The notes under the pieces: model-generated
Database searches by the model: none
Told to the model about the DNA's origin: nothing
Seen by the model: the letters and a program-made list of their open reading frames with translations, nothing else
Made by a program: the position numbers and the translations under genes
In this document: one piece after another, positions 55,358 to 64,000 of the stretch
How positions within the stretch are numbered: position 1 is the stretch's first letter
Layout: each line of letters opens with the position of its first letter
From: Christiangramia flava JLT2011
GTDB lineage: Bacteria; Bacteroidota; Bacteroidia; Flavobacteriales; Flavobacteriaceae
NCBI RefSeq assembly: GCF_001951155.1
Contig: NZ_CP016359.1
Coordinates: 2,876,001-2,940,000, forward strand
Direction of reading: 5' to 3'
DNA: 64,000 bases

Positions 55358-56590
55358 TCAGTTGGCTTTTTCCGCGACTTTCGTTTCGGAAAAGTTCATT
55401 TCTACCTGGTGCCTGGTAAGGTCTTCAAAAGTTTCACGTTCCCTAATGAGATGTGCTTTTCCGTCATACCAAAGAATTTCAGCCGGACGATAGCGGGAAT
55501 TGAAATTGCTCGCCATGGAAAAACAATAGGCCCCGGCGTTGCTGAAACTTAAAATATCACCTTCCCGAATTTCTGAAATTCGGCGATTGTTTCCGAAGGT
55601 ATCGGTTTCGCAAATGTAACCCACCACACTATAAAAACGCTCTTTTCCGGAAGGATTGGAAATATTGGTGATTTCATGGTGTGAACCATAGAACATTGGC
55701 CTGATGAGGTGGTTGAAGCCCGTGTCGATCCCCGCGAAAACGGTAGAAGTGGTTTGCTTGATCACATTCACTTTTGCTAAGAATTTCCCCGATTCACTTA
55801 CCAGATATTTTCCAGGTTCAAATGCCAGCGCCAGGTCTTTCCCATACTGCTGGCAGAACTCTTTGAAGCGTTTGGTTAATTGTGCACCAAGTTCTTCAAT
55901 ATCTGTTTCGATATCGCCTTCGCGATAAGGCACTTTAAAACCACTTCCGAAGTCAATAAAATCGAGATCTTTGAAGTTTTTGGCAGCTTCAAATAGAATC
56001 TCAGAAGCATGCAGAAAAACCCCAATATCTAGGATGTCACTTCCGGTGTGCATATGAATTCCATTCACGTGCATCCCGGTATTTTCCACAATTCGTAAAA
56101 GATGTGGCATCTGGTGGATACTGATCCCGAACTTGGAATCGATATGGCCTACTGAAATTTTAGAATTTCCGCCGGCCATCACATGTGGATTGATACGGAT
56201 ACAAACCGGAGTTTCCGGGTAACGACTGCCAAATTGCTCCAGGATGGAAAGATTGTCGATATTGATCTGCGCGCCAAGCTGCATCACTTCTTCGATCTCT
56301 TCCAGGGAAACGCCATTAGGAGTATAAATGATTTTTGAAGGATCCACGCCGGCTTTCAAACCGAGTTTGACTTCCTGTACCGATACGGTATCCAGCCCGC
56401 AACCTAAGGAATTCAGTAATTTTAACACAGAAATATTGGAAAGTGCCTTTACGGCATAGTGAATTCGAAGGTTTTTCACATCAAAAGCATTAGTAAGGCG
56501 CTGGTACTGAGCGGTGATCTTCTCCGCGTCATAAACGTAGACCGGGCTTCCAAATTCTTTGGTGATACTGAGCAAATCTTTCTGTGTCAT
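55358..56590 (-). CDS. lysA: Diaminopimelate decarboxylase
   Basis: LysA makes lysine from meso-diaminopimelate with PLP. From the ATG at 56590 it has 410 residues: the PLP lysine in IHYAVKALSN, the glycine block IDFGSGFKVPYREG, EPGKYLVSESG, and the C-terminal CETDTFGNNRRISE and FSNAGAYCFSMASNFNSR. No other lysine gene is beside it. Fifteen more codons upstream are open but lack homology, so the later ATG is preferred. Confidence 0.94.
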   Translation of the reverse strand: MTQKDLLSITKEFGSPVYVYDAEKITAQYQRLTNAFDVKNLRIHYAVKALSNISVLKLLNSLGCGLDTVSVQEVKLGLKAGVDPSKIIYTPNGVSLEEIEEVMQLGAQINIDNLSILEQFGSRYPETPVCIRINPHVMAGGNSKISVGHIDSKFGISIHQMPHLLRIVENTGMHVNGIHMHTGSDILDIGVFLHASEILFEAAKNFKDLDFIDFGSGFKVPYREGDIETDIEELGAQLTKRFKEFCQQYGKDLALAFEPGKYLVSESGKFLAKVNVIKQTTSTVFAGIDTGFNHLIRPMFYGSHHEITNISNPSGKERFYSVVGYICETDTFGNNRRISEIREGDILSFSNAGAYCFSMASNFNSRYRPAEILWYDGKAHLIRERETFEDLTRHQVEMNFSETKVAEKAN

Positions 56591-56688
56591 CTGAAAATAA
56601 TTTCGGGCAAAAATAAACGAGTTTTCCGCAGGCATGCAAGCCTTGTGTCAAATATAACCGATTTATATGATTTGTTATTTTTCTGAAA

Positions 56689-57864
56689 TCAGGAACTGCT
56701 TATCTCCAGCCTGGCATTGGCTTTTTTCCGAAGCATGATCACGCCAAGACCAATCAAAATTCCGCTGAAAGCCATCGCGGCACCCACGAATTCCGCCGAA
56801 GCATAGCCATAACCATAAGCGATGGGCAGCCCGGCGAGATATGCTCCGCTGGCATTTCCCATATTAAAAGCGCTTTGATTGAGCGAAGATCCCAGCATTT
56901 CCGAACCTTTTGCTGAATTGATCACCGCCATCTGGATAGGTGTCGCCACACAAAATGCGATCACAGGGATCAAAAATGTGGTGATCAATACTCCAATTTT
57001 ATCGTAGGCCAGGAACGAATTGGCGATCAGGATGACGACCATCAAACTGAGAGAGATCAGGACCGCGTAAATAGGCTGAAACTTTTCGGCCAGTTTGGCA
57101 CCTAGCAGATTTCCCACTACCATGCCCAATCCCGCCAGGATCATGGCGTAACTTACGACTTCTTCAGGATGGCCGGCGACTTTGGTGATCAGCGGCGCGA
57201 TATAACTGTACCAGGCAAAGAAACCGCCAGTCCCAATGGTGGTAAGTAAGATCACCATCCATAATTCAGCTTTTTTTAGAATTTTCAGGTCTTTCCGGAT
57301 GCCTTCGTTGGAAGCTTTGGGCAATTCCGGCATCCAGAACTTGATACTGGAAATGGCCAGTAATCCAACAATTCCTACCGCCAGAAAAGACGCACTCCAG
57401 TCAAAATGTTGTCCAAGCCATGTTCCCAGCGGCACTCCAATGACATTTGCAACGGTAAGACCGGTAAACATCATGGCGATGGCCGAGGCTTCCTTCCCGG
57501 GTTTGGCTAGCTGACCCGCAACCACAGCGCCAATACCAAAAAAAGCTCCGTGAGGCAGACCAGAGAGGAACCTCGCGATCATGAGTATTTCGTAAGAATT
57601 GGAAAATGCAGATAGCGTATTGAAAACGGTGAACCAGAGCATGAGTCCCAGCATGACTTTGTGTGCAGGCCATTTGCTACCAATGATGGTGAGCAGGGGT
57701 GCTCCAACGACCACTCCTAATGCGTATGCCGAGATGAAATGCCCTGCTTTTGGTATGGAGATCTGCATCGCCTCGGCGACTTCGGGAAGAATGCCCATAA
57801 TGACAAACTCGGTCATCCCGATACCAAAACCTCCAACCGCCAGTGCCAGCAATGCCTTTTTCAT
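56689..57864 (-). CDS. MFS transporter (DHA1, AraJ/sugar-efflux-like)
   Basis: The 391-residue protein has about 12 membrane segments, the N-terminal VGGFGIGMTEFVIMGILPEV of the AraJ/NepI-like DHA1 group, and the GxPhGAFFGIGAVVAGQL and NVIGVPLGTWLGQHF motifs. These are inner-membrane proton antiporters for drugs, sugars or nucleosides; the substrate is unknown. It is a single gene on the minus strand. Confidence 0.9.
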   Translation of the reverse strand: MKKALLALAVGGFGIGMTEFVIMGILPEVAEAMQISIPKAGHFISAYALGVVVGAPLLTIIGSKWPAHKVMLGLMLWFTVFNTLSAFSNSYEILMIARFLSGLPHGAFFGIGAVVAGQLAKPGKEASAIAMMFTGLTVANVIGVPLGTWLGQHFDWSASFLAVGIVGLLAISSIKFWMPELPKASNEGIRKDLKILKKAELWMVILLTTIGTGGFFAWYSYIAPLITKVAGHPEEVVSYAMILAGLGMVVGNLLGAKLAEKFQPIYAVLISLSLMVVILIANSFLAYDKIGVLITTFLIPVIAFCVATPIQMAVINSAKGSEMLGSSLNQSAFNMGNASGAYLAGLPIAYGYGYASAEFVGAAMAFSGILIGLGVIMLRKKANARLEISSS

Positions 57865-57882
57865 AGAAAGATTTTAAACGTC

Positions 57883-57890
57883 CAAAAATA
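57883..57890 (-). promoter_or_regulatory. -7 box (TATTTTTG) of the MFS gene
   Basis: On the minus strand TATTTTTG is a full TAnnTTTG match, 18 nt before the ATG at 57864. Confidence 0.45.
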
Positions 57891-58026
57891 CGGCTCAACA
57901 TCTTCTAATCCCAGTATTTACAGGTTTTTCTACGATAACCTTTTCGCAATTCTGAAAAGGAAATGGCAGACTGGAGACAGGATTTGAACGTTTCTTTCAA
58001 GCTTTCGTTAAGAAGCTCAAAAAAGA

Positions 58027-58057
58027 TTGGCTCACTGGCAGGTATTTGTTACTTTTG
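58027..58057 (+). promoter_or_regulatory. sucC promoter (TTG-N20-TACTTTTG)
   Basis: TTG at 58027-58029 and TACTTTTG at 58050-58057 are 20 nt apart and both match the Bacteroidota consensus. The leader to the ATG at 58092 is about 30 nt and A-rich. Confidence 0.7.
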
Positions 58058-58091
58058 TTCTCCAAAAAATAAACAGACGTAATACCTGATT

Positions 58092-59285
58092 ATGAATATA
58101 CACGAATATCAAGGAAAAGAGATTTTAAGTAGTTTCGGTGTTACTGTGCAGAGAGGTACTGTTGCGACCACTCCACAGGAAGCCGTTGAAGCAGCTAAAG
58201 ATTTAACTGAAAAAACCGGAACCGGATGGCACGTGATCAAAGCTCAGGTACATGCCGGAGGCCGTGGTAAAGGTGGTGGTGTAAAACTTGCCAAAAACCT
58301 GAAAGAAGTAGAAGAGATCGCAGGAGAGATCATTGGGATGAACCTGGTAACTCCTCAAACTTCCGCGGAAGGTAAAAAAGTACATCAGGTATTGGTAGCA
58401 GAAGATGTTTATTATCCTGGAGACAGCGAACCGGAAGAATTCTATATGTCAGTTCTTTTGAATCGTGCCACAGGAAGAAATATGGTGATGTATTCAACCG
58501 AAGGAGGTATGGATATCGAAACCGTAGCTGAAGAAACTTCGCATTTAATCTTTACCGAAGAGATCGATCCTGCAGTTGGATTATTACCGTTCCAGGCCAG
58601 AAGGATCGCGTTCAATTTGGGACTTAGCGGAAAGGCATTTAAAGAAATGACCAAATTCGTCATGTCTTTGTATAAGGCTTTTGAAAAATCTGATTCTTCA
58701 CTTTTTGAGATCAACCCGGTTTTGAAGACCAGTGATGAAAAGATACTGGCAGTAGATGCTAAAGTGACGCTTGATGATAATGCACTTTTCCGTCACAAAG
58801 ATTACGCGGAAATGCGTGACAAACGTGAAGAAAACCCAACAGAAGTTGAAGCGAAAGAAGTTGGATTGAACTACGTGGACCTTGATGGAAACGTTGGTTG
58901 TATGGTAAACGGTGCCGGACTGGCAATGGCTACGATGGACCTTATCAAAATGGCTGGTGGAGAACCTGCTAACTTCCTGGATGTTGGTGGTACTGCTGAT
59001 GCGAAAAGAGTGGAGGAAGCTTTCCGCCTGATCCTGAAAGATGAGAAAGTAGAAGCCATATTGGTGAATATCTTTGGAGGTATCGTTCGTTGTGACCGTG
59101 TAGCACAGGGAATCGTAGACGCTTACAAGAACATGGGGGATGCTATCAATGTGCCAATCATCGTTCGTCTACAGGGAACCAACGCAGACCAGGCTAAGGA
59201 ACTTATAGATAATAGCGGACTGAAAGTGTACTCAGCGGTACAATTCAAGGAAGCTGCTGATAAGGTTCAGGAAGTACTTTCTTAA
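58092..59285 (+). CDS. sucC: Succinyl-CoA synthetase beta subunit
   Basis: SucC with SucD turns succinyl-CoA into succinate while making ATP or GTP. The 397-residue length is standard. The ATP-grasp part shows HAGGRGKGGGVKLAKN and VLVAEDVYYPG, and the C-terminal CoA-ligase part MVNGAGLAMATMD, NFLDVGGTADAKRVEEA and IFGGIVRCDRVAQGI. sucD is not adjacent, so the two subunits are encoded apart in this genome. It is closed by a terminator. Confidence 0.97.
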   Translation: MNIHEYQGKEILSSFGVTVQRGTVATTPQEAVEAAKDLTEKTGTGWHVIKAQVHAGGRGKGGGVKLAKNLKEVEEIAGEIIGMNLVTPQTSAEGKKVHQVLVAEDVYYPGDSEPEEFYMSVLLNRATGRNMVMYSTEGGMDIETVAEETSHLIFTEEIDPAVGLLPFQARRIAFNLGLSGKAFKEMTKFVMSLYKAFEKSDSSLFEINPVLKTSDEKILAVDAKVTLDDNALFRHKDYAEMRDKREENPTEVEAKEVGLNYVDLDGNVGCMVNGAGLAMATMDLIKMAGGEPANFLDVGGTADAKRVEEAFRLILKDEKVEAILVNIFGGIVRCDRVAQGIVDAYKNMGDAINVPIIVRLQGTNADQAKELIDNSGLKVYSAVQFKEAADKVQEVLS

Positions 59286-59306
59286 TTAGAAGAAAATAAC
59301 AGATAT

Positions 59307-59336
59307 AAAAAAAGCTGCGGATTTCCGCAGCTTTTT
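59307..59336. terminator. Terminator between sucC and the MBL gene
   Basis: AAAAAGCTGCGG and CCGCAGCTTTTT flank a 4-nt loop, with A- and T-runs on both sides, so it can serve both converging genes. Confidence 0.9.
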
Positions 59337-59357
59337 CTTTTTTTGGCCTGTTAGTAA

Positions 59358-60173
59358 TTATTTATTGCTTTCCTCGTTTTCAGGATACCAGTCCATCAAT
59401 TCCACTTCAATAGAACTATCACCTTCGTTTACCAGCTGTTTGAATTTTTCAATATCTGAAAATCCATCTTTTCCGCGATAGTGGTAAGGAATTACTTTTT
59501 TCGGCTTAAATGCCAGAACACCTTCCGCAGCCTGATCAACCGGCATGGTATAAGGCAAATTCATGGAAATAAGAGCCACATCAATATCCTTCAAATTGCG
59601 CATTTCGGGAATATCTTCCGTATCTCCTGAAATGTACAGGCGCTGACCGTCTTTTTCCAGTACATACCCATTTCCACGACCCTTCGTATGCATAGCATCC
59701 TGGGTTTGCGGAATGTTGTACATCGGGATCGCCTCAATTTTAAAGCCCATGAATTCCTGGCTTTCGCCATTATTCATCACCATTAGATTTTCCTGAAGAT
59801 CTTCCGGAAGTTTATCAGCTACTGCCTGAGGGACGATGATTTTGGTGTCACCCAGTTCCAGTCCCTGTAGGGTTTCGGCGTTCATATGATCGCCGTGGAT
59901 ATCAGTTAGTAGGATAAAGTCAGGTGCGTCCTGTCCTTCAAAAGCAGTGGCGCCACCCACGGGATCTGTGTAAAAAACAGTGTCTCCCCAGTGAAAGACT
60001 CCTGTAGCATGGGAAATTGGTGTGATTTCAAGAGCTACAGAATCAGTTTCTTCAGCAGCCTGAGACTGTTCGGTCTGTGCCATTTCTTCAGACTGTTCTT
60101 CGTTTTTTTTCTGCTCGTTCTTACAGGAGGTAAATGCTACTGTAAGCGCGAGAATCGTAGTTAATTTTCTCAT
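59358..60173 (-). CDS. MBL-fold metallo-hydrolase lipoprotein
   Basis: The 271-residue protein has a lipoprotein signal (ILALTVAFTSC), an acidic Gln/Glu linker and a UlaG-like metallo-beta-lactamase fold: FYTDPVGGA, the metal motif LLTDIHGDHMNAET, LYISGDTEDIPEM and KVIPYHYRGKDGF. The motif reads D91-x-H93-x-D95-H96, so the first His of the usual HxHxDH is Asp. The substrate is unknown; this group hydrolyses lactones, phosphodiesters or similar. Confidence 0.87.
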   Translation of the reverse strand: MRKLTTILALTVAFTSCKNEQKKNEEQSEEMAQTEQSQAAEETDSVALEITPISHATGVFHWGDTVFYTDPVGGATAFEGQDAPDFILLTDIHGDHMNAETLQGLELGDTKIIVPQAVADKLPEDLQENLMVMNNGESQEFMGFKIEAIPMYNIPQTQDAMHTKGRGNGYVLEKDGQRLYISGDTEDIPEMRNLKDIDVALISMNLPYTMPVDQAAEGVLAFKPKKVIPYHYRGKDGFSDIEKFKQLVNEGDSSIEVELMDWYPENEESNK

Positions 60174-60234
60174 ACAACCTATTTTGGCTAAAATTAAAAA
60201 AGCTTTGAACGTCTAGGCTGTAATTAATAAAGTT

Positions 60235-60693
60235 TTAAGATAGGTTTAGGCGCATTTTAATGTTCCCGCGGGAATATGGACCATTCTGTTCCATAGGTAT
60301 TTCGATAAAACCAAATTTCCTGTACAGGTGGATGGCATTCTCCAGCTTGGTATTGGAATAGATGATCAATTCATCCCAATTCTGTTTTTTACTGAAGTTG
60401 ATCGTTTCCTCAAGCAATCGATTACCGATTTTCTTTCCGCGTAATGCCGGTTTGACTGCCATTTTGGTCAGTTCAAAAATACCTTCTGAAATTTTCATCA
60501 ATGCCACGCAGGCAACCGCCTCCTCTTCTTCCATGACAAAAAGGATGTTGCCGCCCGGTGCAATGATATGTTTTTCCGGATTCCCCAGTACTTCCCGGTC
60601 GTGCTCTTCCACCCAAAAGAACTCTTCCAGCCACTGCAGGTTCAGGTTTTTAAAATCTTCAGATAATTCGGGTTTCCAGAATTCAATTTTCAT
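60235..60693 (-). CDS. GNAT family N-acetyltransferase
   Basis: The 152-residue protein has the acetyl-CoA-binding loop (ELTKMAVKPALRGKKIGNRL) and the rest of a GNAT fold, ending GPYSRGNIKMRL. The acceptor is unknown. I start at the ATG 60693; seven more residues upstream are open. Confidence 0.87.
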   Translation of the reverse strand: MKIEFWKPELSEDFKNLNLQWLEEFFWVEEHDREVLGNPEKHIIAPGGNILFVMEEEEAVACVALMKISEGIFELTKMAVKPALRGKKIGNRLLEETINFSKKQNWDELIIYSNTKLENAIHLYRKFGFIEIPMEQNGPYSRGNIKMRLNLS

Positions 60694-60778
60694 CTTTTGC
60701 TGAATTTCGGGCAAAAATAGAAAATCTGTTTCTTCAAAAAATAGGTATTTCAGTATATTTATAGGAAATACAAGGCTT

Positions 60779-62398
60779 ATGCTTACTACTACACGCTTTT
60801 ATTACTCCGCTTTCTTAGTGATTTTTCTGCTGGCAGGTTGCAAATCAGGGCCAGATCCCGATCAGGAACTGCAAATGGTGCAGGAGGAAATTGAAATTCT
60901 TCCGCCGGGAGAGCTCTATGGAAATCTTTTTGAACAGGTACAAACCCGAAGCTTGTTTCAGGATAGTAAAACTTTTGCTGATGCGGTGCCGCAATATAAT
61001 GTGGGGCTCATCAGGCAGCGTTATGAAATGCTGGATGATACCACTACGGAAGGGCTTAAGGATTTTGTAGTGCAACATTTTATGATTCCACAGAACGAGG
61101 CAAGCTTCAAAACCGATTCTTCTTCGATCCACCAGCATATTCAGAAGCTTTGGCAGGTGTTGCAGCGGCCGGCTGATGCAGAGAAATCGGGTACACTCAT
61201 CCCGCTGCCGAACCCGTACATCGTTCCGGGTGGCCGATTCCGAGAAATTTATTACTGGGACAGCTATTTTACCATGCTGGGCCTTCAGACCGATGGGGAG
61301 GTGGAAACCATTCAGCACATGGTTGATAATTTTGCTTATCTCATCGATACTTACGGTTTTATCCCCAACGGAAACAGGACCTATTATCTTGGCCGTTCTC
61401 AACCGCCATTTTTTGCCATGATGGTCAGGCTGCTTTCCGAAGAAAAAGGCGATGCGGTTTTAAAGAAATACCTTCCCCAATTGGAAAAGGAATATAAGTT
61501 CTGGATGAGCGGTCGTGACAGCATACAAAGCGGCGAAAGTAGGGCGCGTATTGTGAAAATGCCAGATGGATCCATACTCAACAGGTATTGGGACACTTAT
61601 GATACGCCCCGCCCGGAAAGTTACCGGGAAGATATGGAAACTGCGGAAAAAGCGCTGGAGATCAACCCAAACCTTACCAAAGAAGAGGTGTACCGTAATT
61701 TACGCGCCGGAGCAGAATCTGGCTGGGATTTTTCCAGTCGCTGGCTCAGTAAGGTCGACGGGAAATTCAGTTTAGCGACCATTCATACTACCGATATTAT
61801 TCCGGTAGATCTGAATGCATTGTTGTATAACCTTGAAAAAACCATTGCGAAGGCGGCCATGCTTGCTGGTCAAAAAGACAAATCTCGGGTGTACCTGGAG
61901 AAAGCCGATGCTCGTCGCGAAGCGCTGCTCAAGTACTGCTGGAGTAAAGCCGATACTTTTTTTATGGATTATAATTTCCGAAAAAAGGCACTTACCGGGC
62001 AGTTTTCTCTTGCGGGCATGTACCCGCTGTTCTTCAATATGGCGACTCCAGAACAGGCTGAAAGTTCCGCAAAGGTCATTCGTGAAAATTTCCTGAAACC
62101 GGGTGGGGTTACTACCACCTTATATCATACAGGGGAACAGTGGGATGCCCCAAACGGCTGGGCTCCGTTGCAATATATCACAGTAAAAGCTCTGGAGAAT
62201 TATGATGAAAACGAACTGGCCACAACCATTAGAGATCGTTGGGTAAAACTAAATGAGGATGTGTATTCCAGAACCTACAAAATGACCGAGAAATATAATG
62301 TAGAAGACCTGACCAAAGAAAGCGGTGGCGGGGAATATCCAACACAGGATGGTTTTGGCTGGTCTAACGGGGTTTACCAAAAATTGTCTTCAGAATAA
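60779..62398 (+). CDS. Alpha,alpha-trehalase lipoprotein (GH37)
   Basis: The 539-residue protein has a lipoprotein signal (FLVIFLLAGC) and the two GH37 signatures: GGRFREIYYWDSYF near residue 150 and QWDAPNGWAPLQ near residue 455. The catalytic residues are expected in RAGAESGWDFSSRW (Asp) and near the C-terminal GGGEYPTQDGFGWSNGV (Glu). It splits trehalose to glucose outside the cytoplasm. The DUF1622 gene begins 2 nt after its stop. A TATATTTA box at 60754-60761 may be the -7 element. Confidence 0.94.
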   Translation: MLTTTRFYYSAFLVIFLLAGCKSGPDPDQELQMVQEEIEILPPGELYGNLFEQVQTRSLFQDSKTFADAVPQYNVGLIRQRYEMLDDTTTEGLKDFVVQHFMIPQNEASFKTDSSSIHQHIQKLWQVLQRPADAEKSGTLIPLPNPYIVPGGRFREIYYWDSYFTMLGLQTDGEVETIQHMVDNFAYLIDTYGFIPNGNRTYYLGRSQPPFFAMMVRLLSEEKGDAVLKKYLPQLEKEYKFWMSGRDSIQSGESRARIVKMPDGSILNRYWDTYDTPRPESYREDMETAEKALEINPNLTKEEVYRNLRAGAESGWDFSSRWLSKVDGKFSLATIHTTDIIPVDLNALLYNLEKTIAKAAMLAGQKDKSRVYLEKADARREALLKYCWSKADTFFMDYNFRKKALTGQFSLAGMYPLFFNMATPEQAESSAKVIRENFLKPGGVTTTLYHTGEQWDAPNGWAPLQYITVKALENYDENELATTIRDRWVKLNEDVYSRTYKMTEKYNVEDLTKESGGGEYPTQDGFGWSNGVYQKLSSE

Positions 62399-62399
62399 T

Positions 62400-62756
62400 A
62401 TGGAAGAGATACAAACTTATATAGAATACACTGCCAGGTTCATTGAAGTGGCCGGGATCACGGCCATAATTATCGAGATTGCCCTGGCGATCATCAAATA
62501 CACATTTGGGATCCAGAAGCAACGGGAACGATCTTACAAAACGCTTCGGCAGGAACTGGGAAAAGCAATCCTTCTCGGGCTGGAGATCCTGGTGGCCGGG
62601 GATATTATTGCCACGGTAGTGACGGAACCCACGATGCAACGCGTATTGGTTTTAGGGGTGATCGTTCTTATCAGGACGTTTTTGAGTATTTCCATCCAGC
62701 TGGAGATCGAAGGGCGTTTTCCCTGGCAGCGGCCCACTGGAACAGCTAGCGAATAA
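62400..62756 (+). CDS. DUF1622 membrane protein
   Basis: The 118-residue protein has three hydrophobic helices (VAGITAIIIEIALAIIKY, AILLGLEILVAGDIIATVV, RVLVLGVIVLIRTFLSISI) and matches DUF1622, including TYIEYTARFIEVAGI and LGKAILLGLEILVAGDI with the charged residue between helices. The function is unknown. It begins 2 nt after the trehalase stop, so co-transcription is likely, and overlaps the convergent hutG by 11 nt. Confidence 0.87.
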   Translation: MEEIQTYIEYTARFIEVAGITAIIIEIALAIIKYTFGIQKQRERSYKTLRQELGKAILLGLEILVAGDIIATVVTEPTMQRVLVLGVIVLIRTFLSISIQLEIEGRFPWQRPTGTASE

Positions 62757-63729
62757 AATCACTGATAAAATAGGCCAGGGCTTTGCCGGTTTGCGCATCA
62801 TTTTCAGTGGGTGAGGCCTCGCAAATATGGAAATAGCGACAATTTTCTTTTTTTCCAGCCAGACTGATAAATCTCCGGACGGCATTCACACTGAAACCTG
62901 AAGGCGAAACCGCGCTACTTGGAAAACCGGTAATTGCATCGCAGTCAAGTTCCACCCCAAAATCAGCTTGGGCAATTTTCTCCAGTTCTTCGGAAAATCT
63001 TTCTGAAACATCTTCGGAAAAAAGCTCTTCGGCCAGCGAGTAAGTAAGCGTTTCTGACTGTTCCATTTCCTGAAAAATATATTCCGGCGTGTAATTCTTC
63101 TGAAGCCCGAAAACATGGTAATTTTTCAAAAATTCACCCTTTATCGCATAGCTGAAGCCGTTGCCGCTGTGACGATGTTCCAGTTGCCGTAGATCGGTAT
63201 GCGCATCAATATTGATCACATTCACGGGGTTTTTCAAAGCTTTCGCGCTACCCTTAATATTTCCGAAGGCATTATTGTGTCCGCCTCCCAGAATGATCGG
63301 GATCTTCCCCGCAGCCACGATCTTTTCTACGATTGCAGAAACCTGCTCATCGATTTCTTTAACCAGATCTCCCAGTTTCACGTGATAGTTGGGATCCTCT
63401 TCGCCAAGATTGGAGGCTTTTTCCATCCATTCGTCGCAGTTCAGTTCCCCAAGAAGGAGGAGGCTTTCCGGTTTGTTGAAGCGGTTTTGCTGAATATTCA
63501 CCAGGCTTTTCAACGCGGCCATCCAGGCACCGGAAGTACCGGCTTTTCCGTGGTTGGCACGCACGCCAATATCTTCCGGAATTCCAAAAAGCACATATTT
63601 CGCTTTTTGATCTTTCAGCGTATCCAATTCGGAAACAAATTGGAGTTTTTCTCCAAATTTAGTCTCGCCTTTTCGGGTGGAGATCAGCTTTTCAATATTT
63701 TTGAAACTATAAACTTTTAGCGCTCTCAT
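62746..63729 (-). CDS. hutG: Formimidoylglutamase (arginase family)
   Basis: The 327-residue protein has the manganese-binding motifs of the ureohydrolase family: GGGHNNAFG, NIDAHTDLRQL and ELDCDAITGF. Because it directly follows imidazolonepropionase, it most likely carries out the next step of histidine breakdown, turning formimino-glutamate into glutamate and formamide. It starts at the ATG 63729, 23 nt inside the hutI gene. Confidence 0.88.
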   Translation of the reverse strand: MRALKVYSFKNIEKLISTRKGETKFGEKLQFVSELDTLKDQKAKYVLFGIPEDIGVRANHGKAGTSGAWMAALKSLVNIQQNRFNKPESLLLLGELNCDEWMEKASNLGEEDPNYHVKLGDLVKEIDEQVSAIVEKIVAAGKIPIILGGGHNNAFGNIKGSAKALKNPVNVINIDAHTDLRQLEHRHSGNGFSYAIKGEFLKNYHVFGLQKNYTPEYIFQEMEQSETLTYSLAEELFSEDVSERFSEELEKIAQADFGVELDCDAITGFPSSAVSPSGFSVNAVRRFISLAGKKENCRYFHICEASPTENDAQTGKALAYFISDFIR

Positions 63730-64000
63730 GCTGCAAGATTTTACCATTAAGGTATACCGAATCTATGGAATTCGTCCCAAATGCGTACGGAAGAAAAGTG
63801 TAGCTGGGAATCTCCTTGGTTACAATGAAATTTGCCTTTTTTCCCCTGGTGATACTTCCAACTTCTTCTGAAAGTTCCATGGCGTAAGCCCCGTTGATGG
63901 TTGCAGCGTTGATAGCTTCTTCCGGCGTCATTTTCATCTTGATGCAGGCCAGGGAAATCACCAGGTTCATATTTCCACTGGGAGTACTTCCGGGATTAAA
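63707..64000 (-). CDS. hutI: Imidazolonepropionase, C-terminal part (cut by window edge)
   Basis: The frame is open to the window end and covers about 97 residues. FNPGSTPSGNMNLVISLACI and KMTPEEAINAATINGAYAM, then SITRGKKANFIV and NSIDSVYLNGKIL, are the C-terminal blocks of HutI, an amidohydrolase of histidine degradation. With hutG after it, the rest of a hut operon probably lies beyond the window. Confidence 0.9.
   Translation of the reverse strand, partial: FNPGSTPSGNMNLVISLACIKMKMTPEEAINAATINGAYAMELSEEVGSITRGKKANFIVTKEIPSYTFLPYAFGTNSIDSVYLNGKILQHESAKSL

Noticed and set aside
57970..58000. GGATTTGAACG, like the reverse of a tRNA T-loop
   Set aside because: The 5-bp T-stem does not pair and no anticodon or D arm can be built on the minus strand, so it is not a tRNA.

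Overview
The window is a dense stretch of chromosome from a marine-type member of the Bacteroidota, most likely family Flavobacteriaceae and close to Gramella/Christiangramia. The lineage call rests on several things seen here: a subtilase with a type IX secretion sorting tail, a bacillithiol gene (bshC), a DUF4295 gene in a bL28-bL33-DUF4295-ftsY block, TonB-receptor-like and CarboxypepD_reg-like proteins, many Cys-anchored lipoproteins, starts that mostly lack Shine-Dalgarno sequences, and promoter boxes of the TTG / TAnnTTTG type. No insertion sequence, prophage, CRISPR array, rRNA or tRNA was seen. About 60 genes lie on both strands, many in short overlapping operons. Genus-level identity is inference.

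Layout. 1-5.6 kb: end of an ABC-F gene, an outer-membrane beta-barrel receptor, a CoA-binding protein, a sodium:solute symporter and recR. 5.8-14.9 kb: a long plus-strand run with a 2-oxoacid dehydrogenase E2, a DnaQ-type exonuclease, a CarboxypepD_reg protein, an FAH-family hydrolase, a lone HPt protein, cinA, rpmB, rpmG, DUF4295, ftsY, an amidase and a small membrane protein. 14.9-19.8 kb: serine hydrolase, rimO, then two damaged genes that converge (a membrane protein with several in-frame stops and a class I fructose-bisphosphate aldolase with a frameshift), and a TVP38/TMEM64 protein. 19.8-26 kb: exported M16 and M14 metallopeptidases and an esterase. 26-34.5 kb: bshC with a PLP decarboxylase, a SIMPL protein, guaA, a LysM/LpoA-like protein, OsmC and DUF922. 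34.5-44.1 kb: nitronate monooxygenase-like protein, T9SS subtilase, mnmA, lipoproteins, a fasciclin protein, yidC and pyrG. 44.2-53.7 kb: a two-component pair whose sensor lacks an ATPase domain, an AhpD-like protein, a GH3 protein, a zincin, DUF4168 and small enzymes, and a membrane-anchored protein with atypical-kinase-like motifs. 53.8-64 kb: a large lipoprotein, lysA, an MFS transporter, sucC, an MBL protein, a GNAT, trehalase with DUF1622, and hutG-hutI running off the end.

Most of this is housekeeping sequence. The points most worth checking are the aldolase frameshift at a CTT-TAA site (it resembles the prfB recoding site), the kinase-like protein at 52.4-53.7 kb, the sensor without an ATPase domain, a terminator-like hairpin with a small ORF in front of the receptor gene, an inverted repeat inside the rimO promoter, and -7 boxes so close to the start codons of two genes that leaderless mRNAs are likely. 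I saw no multi-gene defence or biosynthetic system of a new kind.
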